Assembly: GCA_910575795.1 (NCBI GenBank)
Contig: CAJTGE010000010.1
Coordinates: 99,742-163,741, forward strand
Source of the DNA: Clostridiaceae bacterium
GTDB lineage: Bacteria > Bacillota > Clostridia > Lachnospirales > Lachnospiraceae
DNA length: 64,000 nt
Reading direction: 5' to 3'
Shown here: piece after piece, positions 9,431 through 19,091 of the stretch
Position numbering within the stretch: position 1 is the first letter of the stretch
Layout: each line of letters begins with the position of its first letter
Made by a program: the position numbers and the translations under genes
The notes under the pieces: model-generated
Databases searched by the model: none
Seen by the model: only the letters and a program-made list of their open reading frames with translations
What the model was told of the DNA's origin: nothing

Positions 9431-9470
9431 ACCTCGGCAGGGTAAGACTATTACCGAGGTGATAAACGTG
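9431..9470 (+). promoter_or_regulatory. Hairpin overlapping the spoIIQ ribosome binding site
   Basis: ACCTCGG (9431-9437) pairs perfectly with CCGAGGT (9454-9460). The right arm is part of the GAGGTGA ribosome binding site that decides the GTG start at 9468. Translation could be damped when the stem is closed. The stem is only seven pairs, so this may be incidental. Confidence 0.4.
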
Positions 9471-10244
9471 AAAAACAAAATCAATCAACTGTTCAAGGAC
9501 AAACTGCTCCTTGTCATGATGGTGCTGGGCCTGCTGACTATTGTTGCGGCAGCAGGAGCGGTAAGGATTCGCAGGGGCAATCCCCAAAATGATCAGAATC
9601 CCTACCTGGAGGTTCCGGAGACACAGGGACTTCTTGCAAAAGAGCCGCCGGCCGCCGTTTTGCCGGAAAAGGAAAAAGAAAAGGAGACGAAGGAGGCGCA
9701 GGCCGGGACGGCCAAGGCTGCCGGGAGCTCCGACGCGGATTATTCCACAGAGAATAAAGCCGCTGCCACAAAAGAGACGGGCGCGGAGCGGGCCGAGAAG
9801 GCAAACGCTTCCAGGGCTGTTCCGTTAAACTACAACGGCGCGGATAAGCTCGGCTGGCCGGTCAGAGGAAATGTGATCCTGGATTTCAGCATGGAAACCA
9901 CTACTTATTTCCCCACCCTGGATCAGTACAAATGCAATCCGGCCCTGATTATCCAGGGCGAGGTCAGCGATCCTGTGAGCGCTCCGGCTGACGCGATGGT
10001 GCTCGAGGTAGGCGCAAATGAGGAGATCGGGAACTTTGTGGTACTGGATCTTGGCGGAGAATACACGGCCGTATGCGGCCAGCTCAAGGATATTCAGGTG
10101 GCCAAAAATCAGTATGTGTCCCAGGGAAGCAAGATCGGCTATGTGTCAGAGCCCACGAAGTATTATTCGGTTGAAGGGACAAATGTGTATTTTGAATTAA
10201 AGCATGAGGATAAGCCGGTGGATGCGCTGGATTATCTGGAATAG
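9468..10244 (+). CDS. spoIIQ: SpoIIQ-like membrane protein with degenerate LytM domain
   Basis: SpoIIQ is the forespore-side partner of SpoIIIAH in the channel linking forespore and mother cell. This 258-residue protein has a short cytoplasmic N-terminus, one membrane helix (about residues 12-34), a low-complexity Lys/Glu/Ala linker to about residue 115, and a LytM/M23-like beta domain. The zinc ligands of active M23 peptidases (HxxxD and HxH) are absent: the regions read NPALIIQGEVSD and NVYFELKHED. That is also seen in Bacillus SpoIIQ, so a structural role is likely. The GTG start at 9468 is chosen for the GAGGTGA site six bases upstream. Confidence 0.8.
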   Translation: MKNKINQLFKDKLLLVMMVLGLLTIVAAAGAVRIRRGNPQNDQNPYLEVPETQGLLAKEPPAAVLPEKEKEKETKEAQAGTAKAAGSSDADYSTENKAAATKETGAERAEKANASRAVPLNYNGADKLGWPVRGNVILDFSMETTTYFPTLDQYKCNPALIIQGEVSDPVSAPADAMVLEVGANEEIGNFVVLDLGGEYTAVCGQLKDIQVAKNQYVSQGSKIGYVSEPTKYYSVEGTNVYFELKHEDKPVDALDYLE

Positions 10245-10316
10245 GGCGGGAGACTGCCATATGAGCAGCCGTTTGGGATTCCTGAACGGCTGCGGGGAAC
10301 TGTATACGTACACGCG

Positions 10317-10342
10317 GGGCTGCCGGTTGGGCGGCCCTTTTT
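10317..10342 (+). terminator. Rho-independent terminator after spoIIQ
   Basis: GGGCTGCC pairs with GGCGGCCC through one wobble and is followed by TTTTT. A second perfect 9-bp hairpin without a T-run lies just upstream (10265-10273 with 10285-10293). The remainder of 10245-10542 holds no convincing gene; it separates the spoIID/spoIIQ unit from the convergent two-component genes. Confidence 0.7.
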
Positions 10343-10542
10343 ATGGTATGACGGGTATGCCGTCAGCCTGTGGTAAAATGAAAAGATGGTATTTCTGGCT
10401 AACGATAAGGAAGTGATCCGGTTGTATAATATGCGTGAGACGGCACAAATTGATTACAATAGCGGAATGAAGAAAGCCAGGGCCGAAAGAAGGGTTGAAA
10501 TTTCAGACCGCTTTTCGTTTTCTATAATACTTGTATCGATAG

Positions 10543-11226
10543 TTATCCCACCCACTGATACCGTATCGAGGGCCTGCCGCCGGTCCGGTAATCGATGCTG
10601 CTTTTCAGCTCCCCGGTTTCAACCATGTAATTCATATACCGGCGGATCGTAATTCTCGATAAATGCACCTGCTCCGCGATCTGCTCGCTGGAATAACCCG
10701 CCCCGGGATTTTCGATGAGAAATTCCCGTATTCTGGAAAGCGTGGCTTCATTCAGCCCCTTGGCAAGCTGGGGACGGGAGGCGCCGGGAGAGCCCTGGAG
10801 GCAGAGAAGCGAGTCGATCTCCTGCTGCCCCATCGTTTCGCGGGTATGCCGGAGCTTTTCAAAAAGGGCGGAAAAGCGCTCTAAAGCGGTTTTAAAGCGC
10901 CCAAATTCAAAGGGCTTTACCAGATAGTCCACCACGCCTCTGGACAGGAGCTTTTGCACGATATCCGTGTCGGAGGCAGAGGTGACCATAATCACAGACG
11001 GCGTTTTGCCCATGGCGTGGAGCTGGTCAATGAATTCGTCCCCGTTCATAAGAGGGGTATAATAATCAAGGATAATGAGATCCGCGTCGCTGTCTTTTAA
11101 GTATCTAAGCGCGTCCCCGCCGTTTTTAAAGACCGCGGCGACGCCAAAGCCCGGCAGGCTTTCCACATATCTGCGGTTGATGGAAGCGACCATGGGGTCA
11201 TCCTCAATGATAATTACCTGGTACAT
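10543..11226 (-). CDS. CitB/DcuR-type response regulator
   Basis: DNA-binding response regulator, 227 residues. The receiver domain (about 1-120) has the acidic pair at residues 9-10, the phospho-acceptor aspartate D54 in LIILDYYTP and the lysine in LVKPFEF. The C-terminal part carries a helix-turn-helix (SSEQIAEQVHLSRITIRRY) like that of CitT/DpiA/DcuR regulators. It is preceded by an AAGGAGG site and overlaps its sensor kinase by 23 bases. No transporter or metabolic target lies next to it, so the signal is unknown; C4-dicarboxylates or citrate are typical of the family. Confidence 0.9.
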   Translation of the reverse strand: MYQVIIIEDDPMVASINRRYVESLPGFGVAAVFKNGGDALRYLKDSDADLIILDYYTPLMNGDEFIDQLHAMGKTPSVIMVTSASDTDIVQKLLSRGVVDYLVKPFEFGRFKTALERFSALFEKLRHTRETMGQQEIDSLLCLQGSPGASRPQLAKGLNEATLSRIREFLIENPGAGYSSEQIAEQVHLSRITIRRYMNYMVETGELKSSIDYRTGGRPSIRYQWVG

Positions 11227-12892
11227 CTGCGCCCTCCTTTCCGGTAAAAGCGAGGGTAAAGCACGCGCCCTCGCCGGGTTCTGTGTCGATCGTGATATCG
11301 CCGTGATACTGCGTCACAAGCTGTCGGATGAGAAAAAGGCCGGTTCCCCGGTTTTCTCCTTTGGAGGAAACGCCTTTTTCATAAATATGCGGGAGAATCC
11401 CGGGGGCGATCCCGCGCCCTGTGTCCTCACAGGTGATCATAAAGCAGCCCGGCTGGCTGTACAGGCCAAGGATAATTTCTTTTCCGGGCCCGCCGTTTTC
11501 CGGACTGGCGCTTTCCGGCCCGCCTGCCTGCGCCGCCGCGTCCCCGTCTCCTCCTGCGCTCAGCTCTTCAATGGCGTTTTCGAGGAGATTTCCGATGATG
11601 GTAATGCAGGCGTCTACGGGGAGAATGAGATCCCGCTCCAGGCAGGAGCTGTCCGGGGCGACGCTTAAGCGGATGCCGAGCTCGGCGGCGTGCATCATTT
11701 TTCCGATGACCAGGGCGCAGATCCGCGTCTCCCGGATGCGATCCGCCGTCTCGCGGACCGAACGGCTCGTGACCAGGGTGCTGTTGGAGATGAAATCAAT
11801 GGCCCGGCTGATTTCCCCTGTCTGTAGGTATCCGAGAATCACATGAAGCTTATTTAAAAACTCGTGATTAAAGGCGCGCAGCGTGTCCAGCATGCTGCGC
11901 GCGCCGAACAGATCATCGGACAGCCTCATGAGCTCCGTGCGGTCCGCGATAACGACCAGTGTTCCGCGTACCGCGCGGCTTTCCTGATCGCGCACGGGAA
12001 TCTCGTCGATCAGGACGGTATGGCCGCTAAGGGACCAGGAGCGGCGCAGGATGGCCTCCCCGGCGGACGCCACATGGTCAAAGCGCGAGCCGGGGTAAAG
12101 ATCGCGGATCCGGCGTCCGGAAAGCGAGCCTCCCTCCGGCGAAAACAGCTCCGCCGCCTTTTGGTTGGAAAACAGGATACGGCCGTGCGTATCTGTGGCG
12201 ATGAGGCCCTCGTCAATGGAATTCATGACCTCGTCCTGCCTGGTATAGAGGCGGATCAGCTCCTCTGGATCAAAGCCCCTGAGCGATTTGCGCAAAAGCC
12301 GCATGGATGCGCCGGCGAGAAATATGCTGACGGCAATCATGAACAGGAAAATCGCGGCATGGACCAGAAGGATCACATGGCGTCTGGCCGAAATTGCGGA
12401 GGTGAAAACCGAGGCCATGACAAAGCCGATGATTTGGCCGTCCCCGCCCTGTATCGCGTGAAAGGCCCGGCGCTGGGAGCCCTTTGTGCCGTAGCCTGTG
12501 GAAATATAAGGCTCGGAACCGGCCAGTATGGCTGCCTCGTCGCCGTCCACGAACGTTTCGCCCGTTTTCAGCCGGTCTGTGTGGTAAAAGCGCAGGCCGC
12601 GGCTGTCGCAGATGACGATCACGCTGATATCCGGGATCGTCGCGCTTAAGGAGTCAAGGTGCGCGGCGGCCTCCTGGCCCGGGTAGCCGTCCTCCAGCAT
12701 GGCGGCGACCTCAGGCATGGAGGCAATATAGGCGGCCGCGCCGCTTATCACGCGATCCATGTCCCTGCGCTCGCGGTTGATGTCAAAATACAGCGTGCTC
12801 GCGAGGGAGAGGAGGATCATAAAGGCGGATAAAAACAAAAAGAAATGGTACAGCGTTCGTTCAAGCGCGGTCTGGGCGCGGGCCTGGGTCAT
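11204..12892 (-). CDS. CitA/DcuS-type sensor histidine kinase
   Basis: Membrane sensor kinase, 562 residues. It has a membrane helix near residues 18-40, an extracytoplasmic PDC/Cache-type domain, a second helix around residues 178-200, a PAS domain, and the family H-box FNHEFLNKLHVILGYLQ with the phosphorylated histidine. The ATPase region shows N-box NLLENAIEE and G-boxes DTGRGI and RGTGLFLI. ATG 12892 is chosen because CCGGAGG lies six bases upstream; an ATG at 12913 would put that site inside the gene. A Gly/Ala-rich insertion sits in the ATPase domain after the N-box. Confidence 0.9.
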   Translation of the reverse strand: MTQARAQTALERTLYHFFLFLSAFMILLSLASTLYFDINRERRDMDRVISGAAAYIASMPEVAAMLEDGYPGQEAAAHLDSLSATIPDISVIVICDSRGLRFYHTDRLKTGETFVDGDEAAILAGSEPYISTGYGTKGSQRRAFHAIQGGDGQIIGFVMASVFTSAISARRHVILLVHAAIFLFMIAVSIFLAGASMRLLRKSLRGFDPEELIRLYTRQDEVMNSIDEGLIATDTHGRILFSNQKAAELFSPEGGSLSGRRIRDLYPGSRFDHVASAGEAILRRSWSLSGHTVLIDEIPVRDQESRAVRGTLVVIADRTELMRLSDDLFGARSMLDTLRAFNHEFLNKLHVILGYLQTGEISRAIDFISNSTLVTSRSVRETADRIRETRICALVIGKMMHAAELGIRLSVAPDSSCLERDLILPVDACITIIGNLLENAIEELSAGGDGDAAAQAGGPESASPENGGPGKEIILGLYSQPGCFMITCEDTGRGIAPGILPHIYEKGVSSKGENRGTGLFLIRQLVTQYHGDITIDTEPGEGACFTLAFTGKEGADVPGNYH

Positions 12893-12983
12893 GGCACACC
12901 TCCGGGGGATCATCTGTGGACAGGGTAAGAGGGATTTTAGAAAATTATATAAAAAAACGGGGGAATGCGCAAGAAAAAACAGC

Positions 12984-13116
12984 GTAACCGTTCAGACAAT
13001 CTGAACTGTTACGGCATCTGGACATGAAAATCGCTTCGCGATGGGGCGGATGCCTGCTGCCGCTACGTTTTCGTACGGTCAGCGCAGCAAGTGCGCAGAC
13101 CTATCTGAACTGTTAC
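12984..13116. repeat. Short inverted-repeat-bounded element (MITE-like)
   Basis: The element begins with GTAACCGTTCAGA (12984-12996) and ends with TCTGAACTGTTAC (13104-13116), an inverted pair with one mismatch. A further copy of TCTGAACTGTTAC lies at 13000-13012, forming a hairpin with the left end. The interior holds more small stems, including TCGC-TTC-GCGA. It occupies most of the 12893-13248 gap and no gene is seen there. Mobility is inferred from form only. Confidence 0.5.
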
Positions 13117-13156
13117 CAAAACAGTATCCGGAACGGAAAAAAATACAAAAAAACCC

Positions 13157-13185
13157 TTGCTATTTTGACAGTAATTGGTTACAAT
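13157..13185 (+). promoter_or_regulatory. Predicted sigma-A promoter of gap
   Basis: TTGCTA (13157-13162) and TACAAT (13180-13185) are 17 bases apart. A TTGACA at 13165-13170 is too close to this -10 box to serve it. The leader to the gap start is about 55 bases and carries an AGGAGG site. Confidence 0.6.
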
Positions 13186-13248
13186 ACAGAGTAGGGTTGA
13201 TTAATATTTAACAATCATGAATCAAAAATTCTTAGGAGGAATGAAGTC

Positions 13249-14262
13249 ATGGCAGTAAAAGTTGCAATCAATGGTTTTGGCCGTATCGGCCGTCTGGCAT
13301 TCAGACAGATGTTTGGCGCTGAGGGCTACGAGGTAGTGGCAATCAACGACTTAACGAACCCGGCTATGCTGGCGCACCTTTTAAAGTATGATTCCGCACA
13401 GGGCAGATACGAGGGTCATACGGTAGAGGCCGGCGAGGATAACATCGTGGTTGACGGCAAGAAGATCACGATCTATGCAAAAGCGAACGCCGCTGAGCTT
13501 CCGTGGGGAGAGATCGGCGTGGACGTTGTATTAGAGTGCACCGGATTCTACACATCCAAGGCCAAGGCGCAGGCGCACATCGACGCAGGCGCTAAGAAGG
13601 TGGTTATTTCCGCTCCGGCCGGAAACGACCTGCCGACGATCGTATTCAATGTAAACCACAATACGCTGACACCGGATGACAAGATCATTTCCGCCGCGTC
13701 CTGCACGACGAACTGCCTTGCCCCGATGGCGAAAGCGCTCAACGACTATGCTCCGATCCAGTCCGGTATCATGGCTACCATCCACGCTTACACAGGCGAT
13801 CAGATGATCCTGGACGGCCCGCACAGAAAAGGCGATCTGAGAAGAGCGAGAGCCGGCGCTGTGAACATCGTTCCGAACTCCACAGGAGCTGCCAAGGCGA
13901 TCGGCCTGGTTATCCCGGAATTAAACGGCAAGCTCATCGGCGCCGCGCAGCGTGTTCCGGTTCCGACCGGTTCCACCACGATCTTAACCGCAGTTGTGAA
14001 GAAGGCGGACGTGACCAAGGAAGCTATCAACGCAGCCATGAAGGCGGCCGCTACCGAGTCCTTTGGCTACAATGAGGACGAGATCGTTTCCTCCGACATC
14101 GTAGGTATCCGTTACGGTTCCTTATTCGATGCGACACAGACCATGGTTTCCGCGATTGGCGACGATTTATTCCAGGTGCAGGTTGTTTCATGGTATGACA
14201 ACGAGAATTCCTACACAAGCCAGATGGTTCGCACAATCAAATACTTTGCAGAGTTAGCATAA
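13249..14262 (+). CDS. gap: Glyceraldehyde-3-phosphate dehydrogenase
   Basis: Glycolytic enzyme that oxidises glyceraldehyde 3-phosphate to 1,3-bisphosphoglycerate with NAD. The 337-residue protein has the N-terminal NAD site [15 protein letters not shown], the catalytic cysteine C152 in SCTTNC, and the C-terminal [15 protein letters not shown] segment. It is complete and of normal length. It leads the gap-pgk-tpiA operon behind a strong AGGAGG site. Confidence 0.97.
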   Translation: MAVKVAINGFGRIGRLAFRQMFGAEGYEVVAINDLTNPAMLAHLLKYDSAQGRYEGHTVEAGEDNIVVDGKKITIYAKANAAELPWGEIGVDVVLECTGFYTSKAKAQAHIDAGAKKVVISAPAGNDLPTIVFNVNHNTLTPDDKIISAASCTTNCLAPMAKALNDYAPIQSGIMATIHAYTGDQMILDGPHRKGDLRRARAGAVNIVPNSTGAAKAIGLVIPELNGKLIGAAQRVPVPTGSTTILTAVVKKADVTKEAINAAMKAAATESFGYNEDEIVSSDIVGIRYGSLFDATQTMVSAIGDDLFQVQVVSWYDNENSYTSQMVRTIKYFAELA

Positions 14263-14341
14263 GAAAGACAGGGACAGCCCCGTGACAGCCTGCGCAGGGC
14301 GCGCGGGCGTTTTGCGGGGCAGGTTTCTGAGGATTCAAGAT

Positions 14342-14373
14342 GGGTCCGGTCCGCAGGGCCGGGCTCATTTTTA
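14342..14373 (+). terminator. Hairpin with T-run between gap and pgk
   Basis: GGGTCCGGTCC (14342-14352) pairs with GGGCCGGGCTC (14356-14366) with two wobbles and one mismatch, followed by ATTTTTA. It may trim or partly terminate the gap transcript, giving more gap than pgk message. The rest of 14263-14444 carries nothing else recognisable. Confidence 0.55.
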
Positions 14374-14444
14374 TGGAAATGAAAGCCTGCTGCGCCCGGC
14401 CTGCGTGAGGGCGGGCACAGCGACAGAGGAAAGGAGCGATTCCC

Positions 14445-15650
14445 ATGCTGAATAAAAAGTCAGTTGACGATATCAATGTTAAGGGTAAAAGAGTTCTGGT
14501 GCGCTGCGATTTCAACGTACCGTTAAAGGATGGAAAGATCACGGATGAGAACCGCCTTGTGGCCGCGCTTCCGACGATTAAGAAGCTGGTAACGGACGGC
14601 GGCCGGGTGATTTTGTGCTCGCATCTGGGCAAACCCAAGGGAGAGCCGAAGCCGGAGCTGTCCCTCGCGCCGGTGGCTGCGCGCCTAACAGAGCTTCTGG
14701 GCCAGGAAGTGAAATTTGCGGCGGATCCCGAGGTGGTAGGCCCGAACGCGAAGGCAGCCGTTCAGGAGATGAAGGACGGCGAGGTTATTTTACTGGAAAA
14801 TACGCGCTACAGGGCAGAGGAGACGAAGAACGGCGAGGCGTTCAGCAAGGATCTGGCCTCTCTCTGCGAGGCGTATGTAAACGACGCCTTCGGAACCGCG
14901 CACCGGGCGCACTGTTCAAATGTAGGCGTGACGCAGTATGTGGACACCGCGGTTGTGGGCTATCTGATGCAGAAGGAGATCGATTTCCTCGGAAATGCGG
15001 TCAACAACCCGGTGCGCCCGTTTGTGGCCATCTTAGGCGGCGCCAAGGTTGCGGATAAGCTGAATGTGATCTCCAATCTTCTGGAGAAATGCGACACGCT
15101 GATCATCGGCGGCGGCATGGCGTTTACCTTCTTAAAGGCGCAGGGCAAGGAGATCGGAAAGTCCCTGGTTGACGATACCAAGCTTGACTACTGCAAGGAG
15201 ATGATGGAAAAGGCGGAAAAGCTCGGCAAAAAGCTTCTTCTTCCCATTGACACCACCATCGCCGCTTCCTTCCCGAGCCCCATCGACGGCCCCATCGAGG
15301 TATCGGTTGTTTCCTCTGACGCGATCCCGGCCGATATGGAGGGCCTGGATATCGGAACCGAGACGGCAAAGCTCTACGCGGAGGCGGTGAAATCCGCAAA
15401 AACCGTTGTCTGGAACGGTCCCATGGGCGTATTTGAGAACCCGACCCTGGCAAAGGGAACGATCGCAGTGGCAGAGTCCCTGGCAGAGACAGAAGCGACG
15501 ACCATCATCGGCGGAGGAGATTCCGCGGCGGCTGTCAACCAGCTCGGCTTTGGCGACAAGATGACCCACATTTCCACGGGCGGCGGCGCTTCCCTCGAAT
15601 TCTTAGAGGGCAAGGAGCTTCCGGGCGTGGCGGCTGCGAACGATAAATAA
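14445..15650 (+). CDS. pgk: Phosphoglycerate kinase
   Basis: Transfers phosphate from 1,3-bisphosphoglycerate to ADP in glycolysis. The 401-residue protein begins with the family pattern [13 protein letters not shown], contains the substrate arginines and GGAKVADKL, and ends with the nucleotide-binding GGGDSAAA and [14 protein letters not shown] motifs. It is complete. An AAAGGAG site precedes the start. It sits between gap and tpiA in one operon. Confidence 0.97.
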   Translation: MLNKKSVDDINVKGKRVLVRCDFNVPLKDGKITDENRLVAALPTIKKLVTDGGRVILCSHLGKPKGEPKPELSLAPVAARLTELLGQEVKFAADPEVVGPNAKAAVQEMKDGEVILLENTRYRAEETKNGEAFSKDLASLCEAYVNDAFGTAHRAHCSNVGVTQYVDTAVVGYLMQKEIDFLGNAVNNPVRPFVAILGGAKVADKLNVISNLLEKCDTLIIGGGMAFTFLKAQGKEIGKSLVDDTKLDYCKEMMEKAEKLGKKLLLPIDTTIAASFPSPIDGPIEVSVVSSDAIPADMEGLDIGTETAKLYAEAVKSAKTVVWNGPMGVFENPTLAKGTIAVAESLAETEATTIIGGGDSAAAVNQLGFGDKMTHISTGGGASLEFLEGKELPGVAAANDK

Positions 15651-15717
15651 AAAAACATAGAAACAGCCCAGAGGTAATATAAATGGCTGCGAATCATGAA
15701 AAGAGGAGAATTGCAAG

Positions 15718-16467
15718 ATGGCAAGAAGAAAGATTATCGCCGGCAACTGGAAGATGAATATGACGCCCTCCGAGGCGGTAAAGCTGGTAAATACATTAAA
15801 ACCACTGGTGGTGACAGAAGAGTCGGACGTCGTATTCTGCGTGCCGGCCATTGATATCATTCCCGTTGTGGAAGCCTGCAGGGGAACGAATATCGCCGTG
15901 GGCGCTGAGAACATGTATTTTGAGGAAAAGGGCGCGTTTACAGGCGAGATTTCCCCGAACATGCTGGTGGACGCAGGCGTGAAATACGTGATCATCGGCC
16001 ATTCGGAGAGAAGAGAGTATTTCGCGGAGACAGACGAGACGGTCAATAAAAAGGTTTTAAAGGCATTTGAGCACGGCCTGACGCCGATCATCTGCTGCGG
16101 CGAGTCCCTCACGCAGAGAGAGCAGGGGATTACGATTGACTGGATCCGCCAGCAGATCAAGATCGCCTTCCTGAATGTGACGCCGGAGCAGGCAAAGACG
16201 GCTGTGATCGCCTATGAGCCGATCTGGGCCATCGGCACCGGCAAGGTGGCGACCACCGAGCAGGCCGAGGAAGTATGCGGCGCGATCCGCGCATGCATCG
16301 GCGAGATCTATGACGCCGCGACGGCGGAGGCCGTCCGCATCCAGTACGGCGGATCCGTATCCGGCGCTTCCGCGCCCGAGCTGTTTGCCCAGCCGGATAT
16401 CGACGGCGGCCTGGTAGGCGGCGCTTCCCTGAAGGAGGACTTTGGGAAGATTGTGAATTATAAATAA
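15718..16467 (+). CDS. tpiA: Triosephosphate isomerase
   Basis: Interconverts dihydroxyacetone phosphate and glyceraldehyde 3-phosphate. The 249-residue barrel protein has the N-terminal substrate lysine in GNWKMN, the catalytic histidine H95 in GHSERREYF, the catalytic glutamate E167 in [11 protein letters not shown], and the phosphate loop YGGSVSG. It is the last gene of the operon and is followed by a strong terminator at 16506-16552. Confidence 0.97.
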   Translation: MARRKIIAGNWKMNMTPSEAVKLVNTLKPLVVTEESDVVFCVPAIDIIPVVEACRGTNIAVGAENMYFEEKGAFTGEISPNMLVDAGVKYVIIGHSERREYFAETDETVNKKVLKAFEHGLTPIICCGESLTQREQGITIDWIRQQIKIAFLNVTPEQAKTAVIAYEPIWAIGTGKVATTEQAEEVCGAIRACIGEIYDAATAEAVRIQYGGSVSGASAPELFAQPDIDGGLVGGASLKEDFGKIVNYK

Positions 16468-16505
16468 TAAGATTTTTTAAAAGGCTGACAGTTAAAAATT
16501 GCAGT

Positions 16506-16552
16506 AAAACAGGGATATCAGGGGGAATTCAATTCTTTGATATCCCTGTTTT
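16506..16552 (+). terminator. Strong terminator after tpiA
   Basis: AAAACAGGGATATCA (16506-16520) pairs perfectly over 15 bases with TGATATCCCTGTTTT (16538-16552), followed by a T-rich tract. The symmetric A and T flanks make it able to work in both directions. Confidence 0.85.
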
Positions 16553-16667
16553 CTCTGTTTTATCGTGATGAAAAATTAAGATGGCGCTTCTGAAGGGATT
16601 ATGGCAGGACAGAGAAGAAGGATGGGGATAATAAAGGAAAAACGATTACGGGAAAGTAAGGGATATT

Positions 16668-17060
16668 TTGGGTAATACAGCAGAATTGAAATATAGGGAA
16701 GAGGATTTGAAACTATTGGCAGGTTTTACTCTTCTGGACGATGATTTTATGACAATTGTTTTTGACAGGAATATTGAGGCGGCAGAACTGGTTTTGAATA
16801 TTATTCTTGGTAGAAACGATTTGAAAGTCATAGAAGTGATTGCTCAAAGGGAATATAAAAATCCGGTCACTGGTGGACGTTCCATTAAATTGGACATTTA
16901 TGCACAAGGTTCTGATGGCAAGGTGTATGATATTGAAGTTCAGAACGATGATGCTGACCCAGTGGGGAAGCTGATGCATGATTTCCGCTGCATAAGCGCG
17001 GTAGATATGTTTTATCAGGAACTTGCAAAGCCGGTAAGACATTTCAAAGAGATGGAATGA
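16668..17060 (+). pseudogene. Broken Rpn/PD-(D/E)XK transposase-type nuclease gene
   Basis: The 130 residues match the start of Rpn-type proteins (LLDDDFMTIVFDRN, then LDIYAQGSDGKVYDIEVQ with the nuclease D and ExQ residues). The text then jumps from VQNDDADPV to GKLMHDFRC, a motif normally some 80-100 residues further on, so the middle is missing. The frame ends at FKEME with a stop, and the following bases look like a frameshifted continuation. Intact members are near 300 residues. TTG is the only start in frame. It is most likely a dead remnant. Confidence 0.75.
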
Positions 17061-17196
17061 GGTCGAAGCCAAGTGTGCAAGGCAATGGAAGAATAATTGC
17101 CCGACGGAAGCATTTTAAAAGAACAAAAAACAGTGCAATCAAGTGATTGAACGGTATATCAAGCCGAATTTGAGTAATGTAGCAAATAATAAGTAA

Positions 17197-17352
17197 GGAA
17201 CTGTTAAGAAATAACTTTTCAATAGTGCGCAGGATTTTTCTTCGAGAGCGCCACTCAAAAATCAGGCGCATAGTGGGCTATGTAACTAATTTTTGAGTGG
17301 TACTATCGGAGAAAAAGACAAGCAATATGAAAAGTTATTTCTTGACAGTTCC
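17197..17352. mobile_element. Palindromic MITE (family 2)
   Basis: The ends GGAACTGTTAAGAAATAAC and GTTATTTCTTGACAGTTCC form inverted repeats with one mismatch, flanked on both sides by TAA. Almost the whole 156-base element folds into one imperfect hairpin whose tip is CATAG-TGGG-CTATG (17269-17282). The tip has the same TGGG loop as the family 1 element, although the ends differ. There is no coding capacity. Confidence 0.75.
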
Positions 17353-17438
17353 TAAGCTGGCAGGAGAGGAGTGTAGAAAATCTCAGATGGTCTGAATGGC
17401 GGGAAGGCTGTGTAAGACCGTAAAGGAAATAACAGAAC

Positions 17439-17471
17439 CGCAGGTGAAGTGGCTTTCATCTGCGTTTTTTT
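17439..17471 (+). terminator. Rho-independent terminator
   Basis: CGCAGGTGAA pairs with TTTCATCTGCG with small offsets and is followed by TTTTTTT (17465-17471). No intact gene lies just upstream; it may belong to the decayed Rpn-type unit. The surrounding 17061-17781 stretch otherwise holds the family 2 MITE and the promoter region of the recombinase. Confidence 0.7.
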
Positions 17472-17659
17472 GATCTGTGCAGAGGCCAATCAAAACTTGC
17501 GCTGTCTGGCGCAGATACATGTTAGTATACTCATATCTTTTGTAATTTCAATCCATTTTACCTCATTAAACATAAAAAAATTGTTCGTATCCGCTGTGTT
17601 AATGCACGTAATACAAGAAAAAATATAAAAAGAATGATTTATCGCGAATTTGTCGGATA

Positions 17660-17688
17660 TTGGAGAAAAAGACAGTATGTTTTATGAT
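17660..17688 (+). promoter_or_regulatory. Possible promoter of the intact serine recombinase
   Basis: TTGGAG (17660-17665) and TATGAT (17683-17688) are 17 bases apart, about 95 bases before the recombinase start. Both boxes are imperfect. Confidence 0.4.
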
Positions 17689-17769
17689 AAAGGATGGCAT
17701 GACGGTTCGGAACACGGAAACCGTTGCGGGAAGCCGGAAAAGCGAACCGCAGAATGAAATTTTACTTAG

Positions 17770-18384
<615 letters not shown>

Positions 18385-18404
18385 TAACAATTCATGATGA
18401 ACGA

Positions 18405-18413
18405 TGATATAAT
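18405..18413 (+). promoter_or_regulatory. Extended -10 promoter after the recombinase
   Basis: TGATATAAT is a perfect extended -10 box (TGn followed by TATAAT). No good -35 box is present, as is common for extended -10 promoters. It would start a short transcript covering the structured segment 18420-18663. Confidence 0.5.
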
Positions 18414-18663
18414 ACAGGCGCAGAGACAGGTTTTCTTTTCAGCCGGCCAGTAGGAGGTGAAAACAGTATGCCAAAAACCGAAAGAGGAAGCTGTACGGGG
18501 ACAGATTGCGGTTAAACGGCGGCAGATCGAACGCAGGCTTTATCAGCCGCCGCCGGTTAAAAACGAATAGGCTTTGATATTTTTTAAATGCAGGGAGTTT
18601 GCTGCATGAATTCGTTATGCAGGAAGCTGTGACAACCGTTCGCTTCACAGCTTCTTAGTTTCT
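18414..18663 (+). ncRNA. Candidate structured RNA with a 15-codon reading frame
   Basis: Downstream of the extended -10 box lies an AGGAGG site and a short frame, 18468-18515, encoding MPKTERGSCTGTDCG. Three stems follow: CGGCGGC with GCCGCCG, TGCAT with ATGCA, and a perfect 10-bp stem GAAGCTGTGA (18623-18632) with TCACAGCTTC (18645-18654) followed by TTAGTTT. It could be a leader, a small RNA or a mini-gene. No known RNA family is recognised, and function is not claimed. Confidence 0.3.
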
Positions 18664-18840
18664 GTGATAATCCGCCTTAAGCATGGAAAACAATCGGTAT
18701 GGGGCTCAGACGGCATGAATGATTTTTCAAACGCGCTCCGGGTTAAAGCGATAATGCCGCAGAATTTTGGGGGCTTATGGAAATGTGGCCGGGAAGATCC
18801 TGAAGAACCAATACATTATAAAGCGCTGCTCAATATAATA

Positions 18841-18880
18841 AAAAGGAATTCAAAAACGTATACATTTTTGAATTCCTTTT
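18841..18880. terminator. Strong bidirectional-type terminator hairpin
   Basis: AAAAGGAATTCAAAAA (18841-18856) pairs perfectly over 16 bases with TTTTTGAATTCCTTTT (18865-18880), followed by TATTTTC. A reading frame crosses it (18664-19059) but lacks a ribosome binding site and runs through the hairpin, so I do not call a gene. The rest of 18881-19091 is AT-rich and holds no recognisable gene. Confidence 0.75.
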
Positions 18881-19091
18881 TATTTTCTAAAACATATCTA
18901 TTTTATACTATTATCGGCCGGAAATCAAGAATAATAAGCATATTTTTTGTTGATTCTGACGGAATTCCAAAGACGGATTATGAAAAAAGAAAGGTATACA
19001 TAATTGGACAAGACCGATTGATTCATAAATTATATATTATGAAATCATTCCGGTTATGAGAATCCTGTGAAGAAAAATGGGGGTGCGGTGA

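Noticed and set aside
13165..13185. TTGACA at 13165 as the -35 box of the gap promoter
   Set aside because: It is only nine bases from TACAAT; the TTGCTA box at 13157 has the correct 17-base spacing.
17061..17440. Possible continuation of the Rpn-type gene beyond its stop
   Set aside because: A few codons in a shifted frame look plausible, but the match is too short to extend the pseudogene with confidence, and the MITE interrupts the region.
18664..19059. 131-codon open frame on the plus strand between the two recombinases
   Set aside because: It has no ribosome binding site, passes through a perfect 16-bp terminator hairpin and has no recognisable domain; treated as non-coding.
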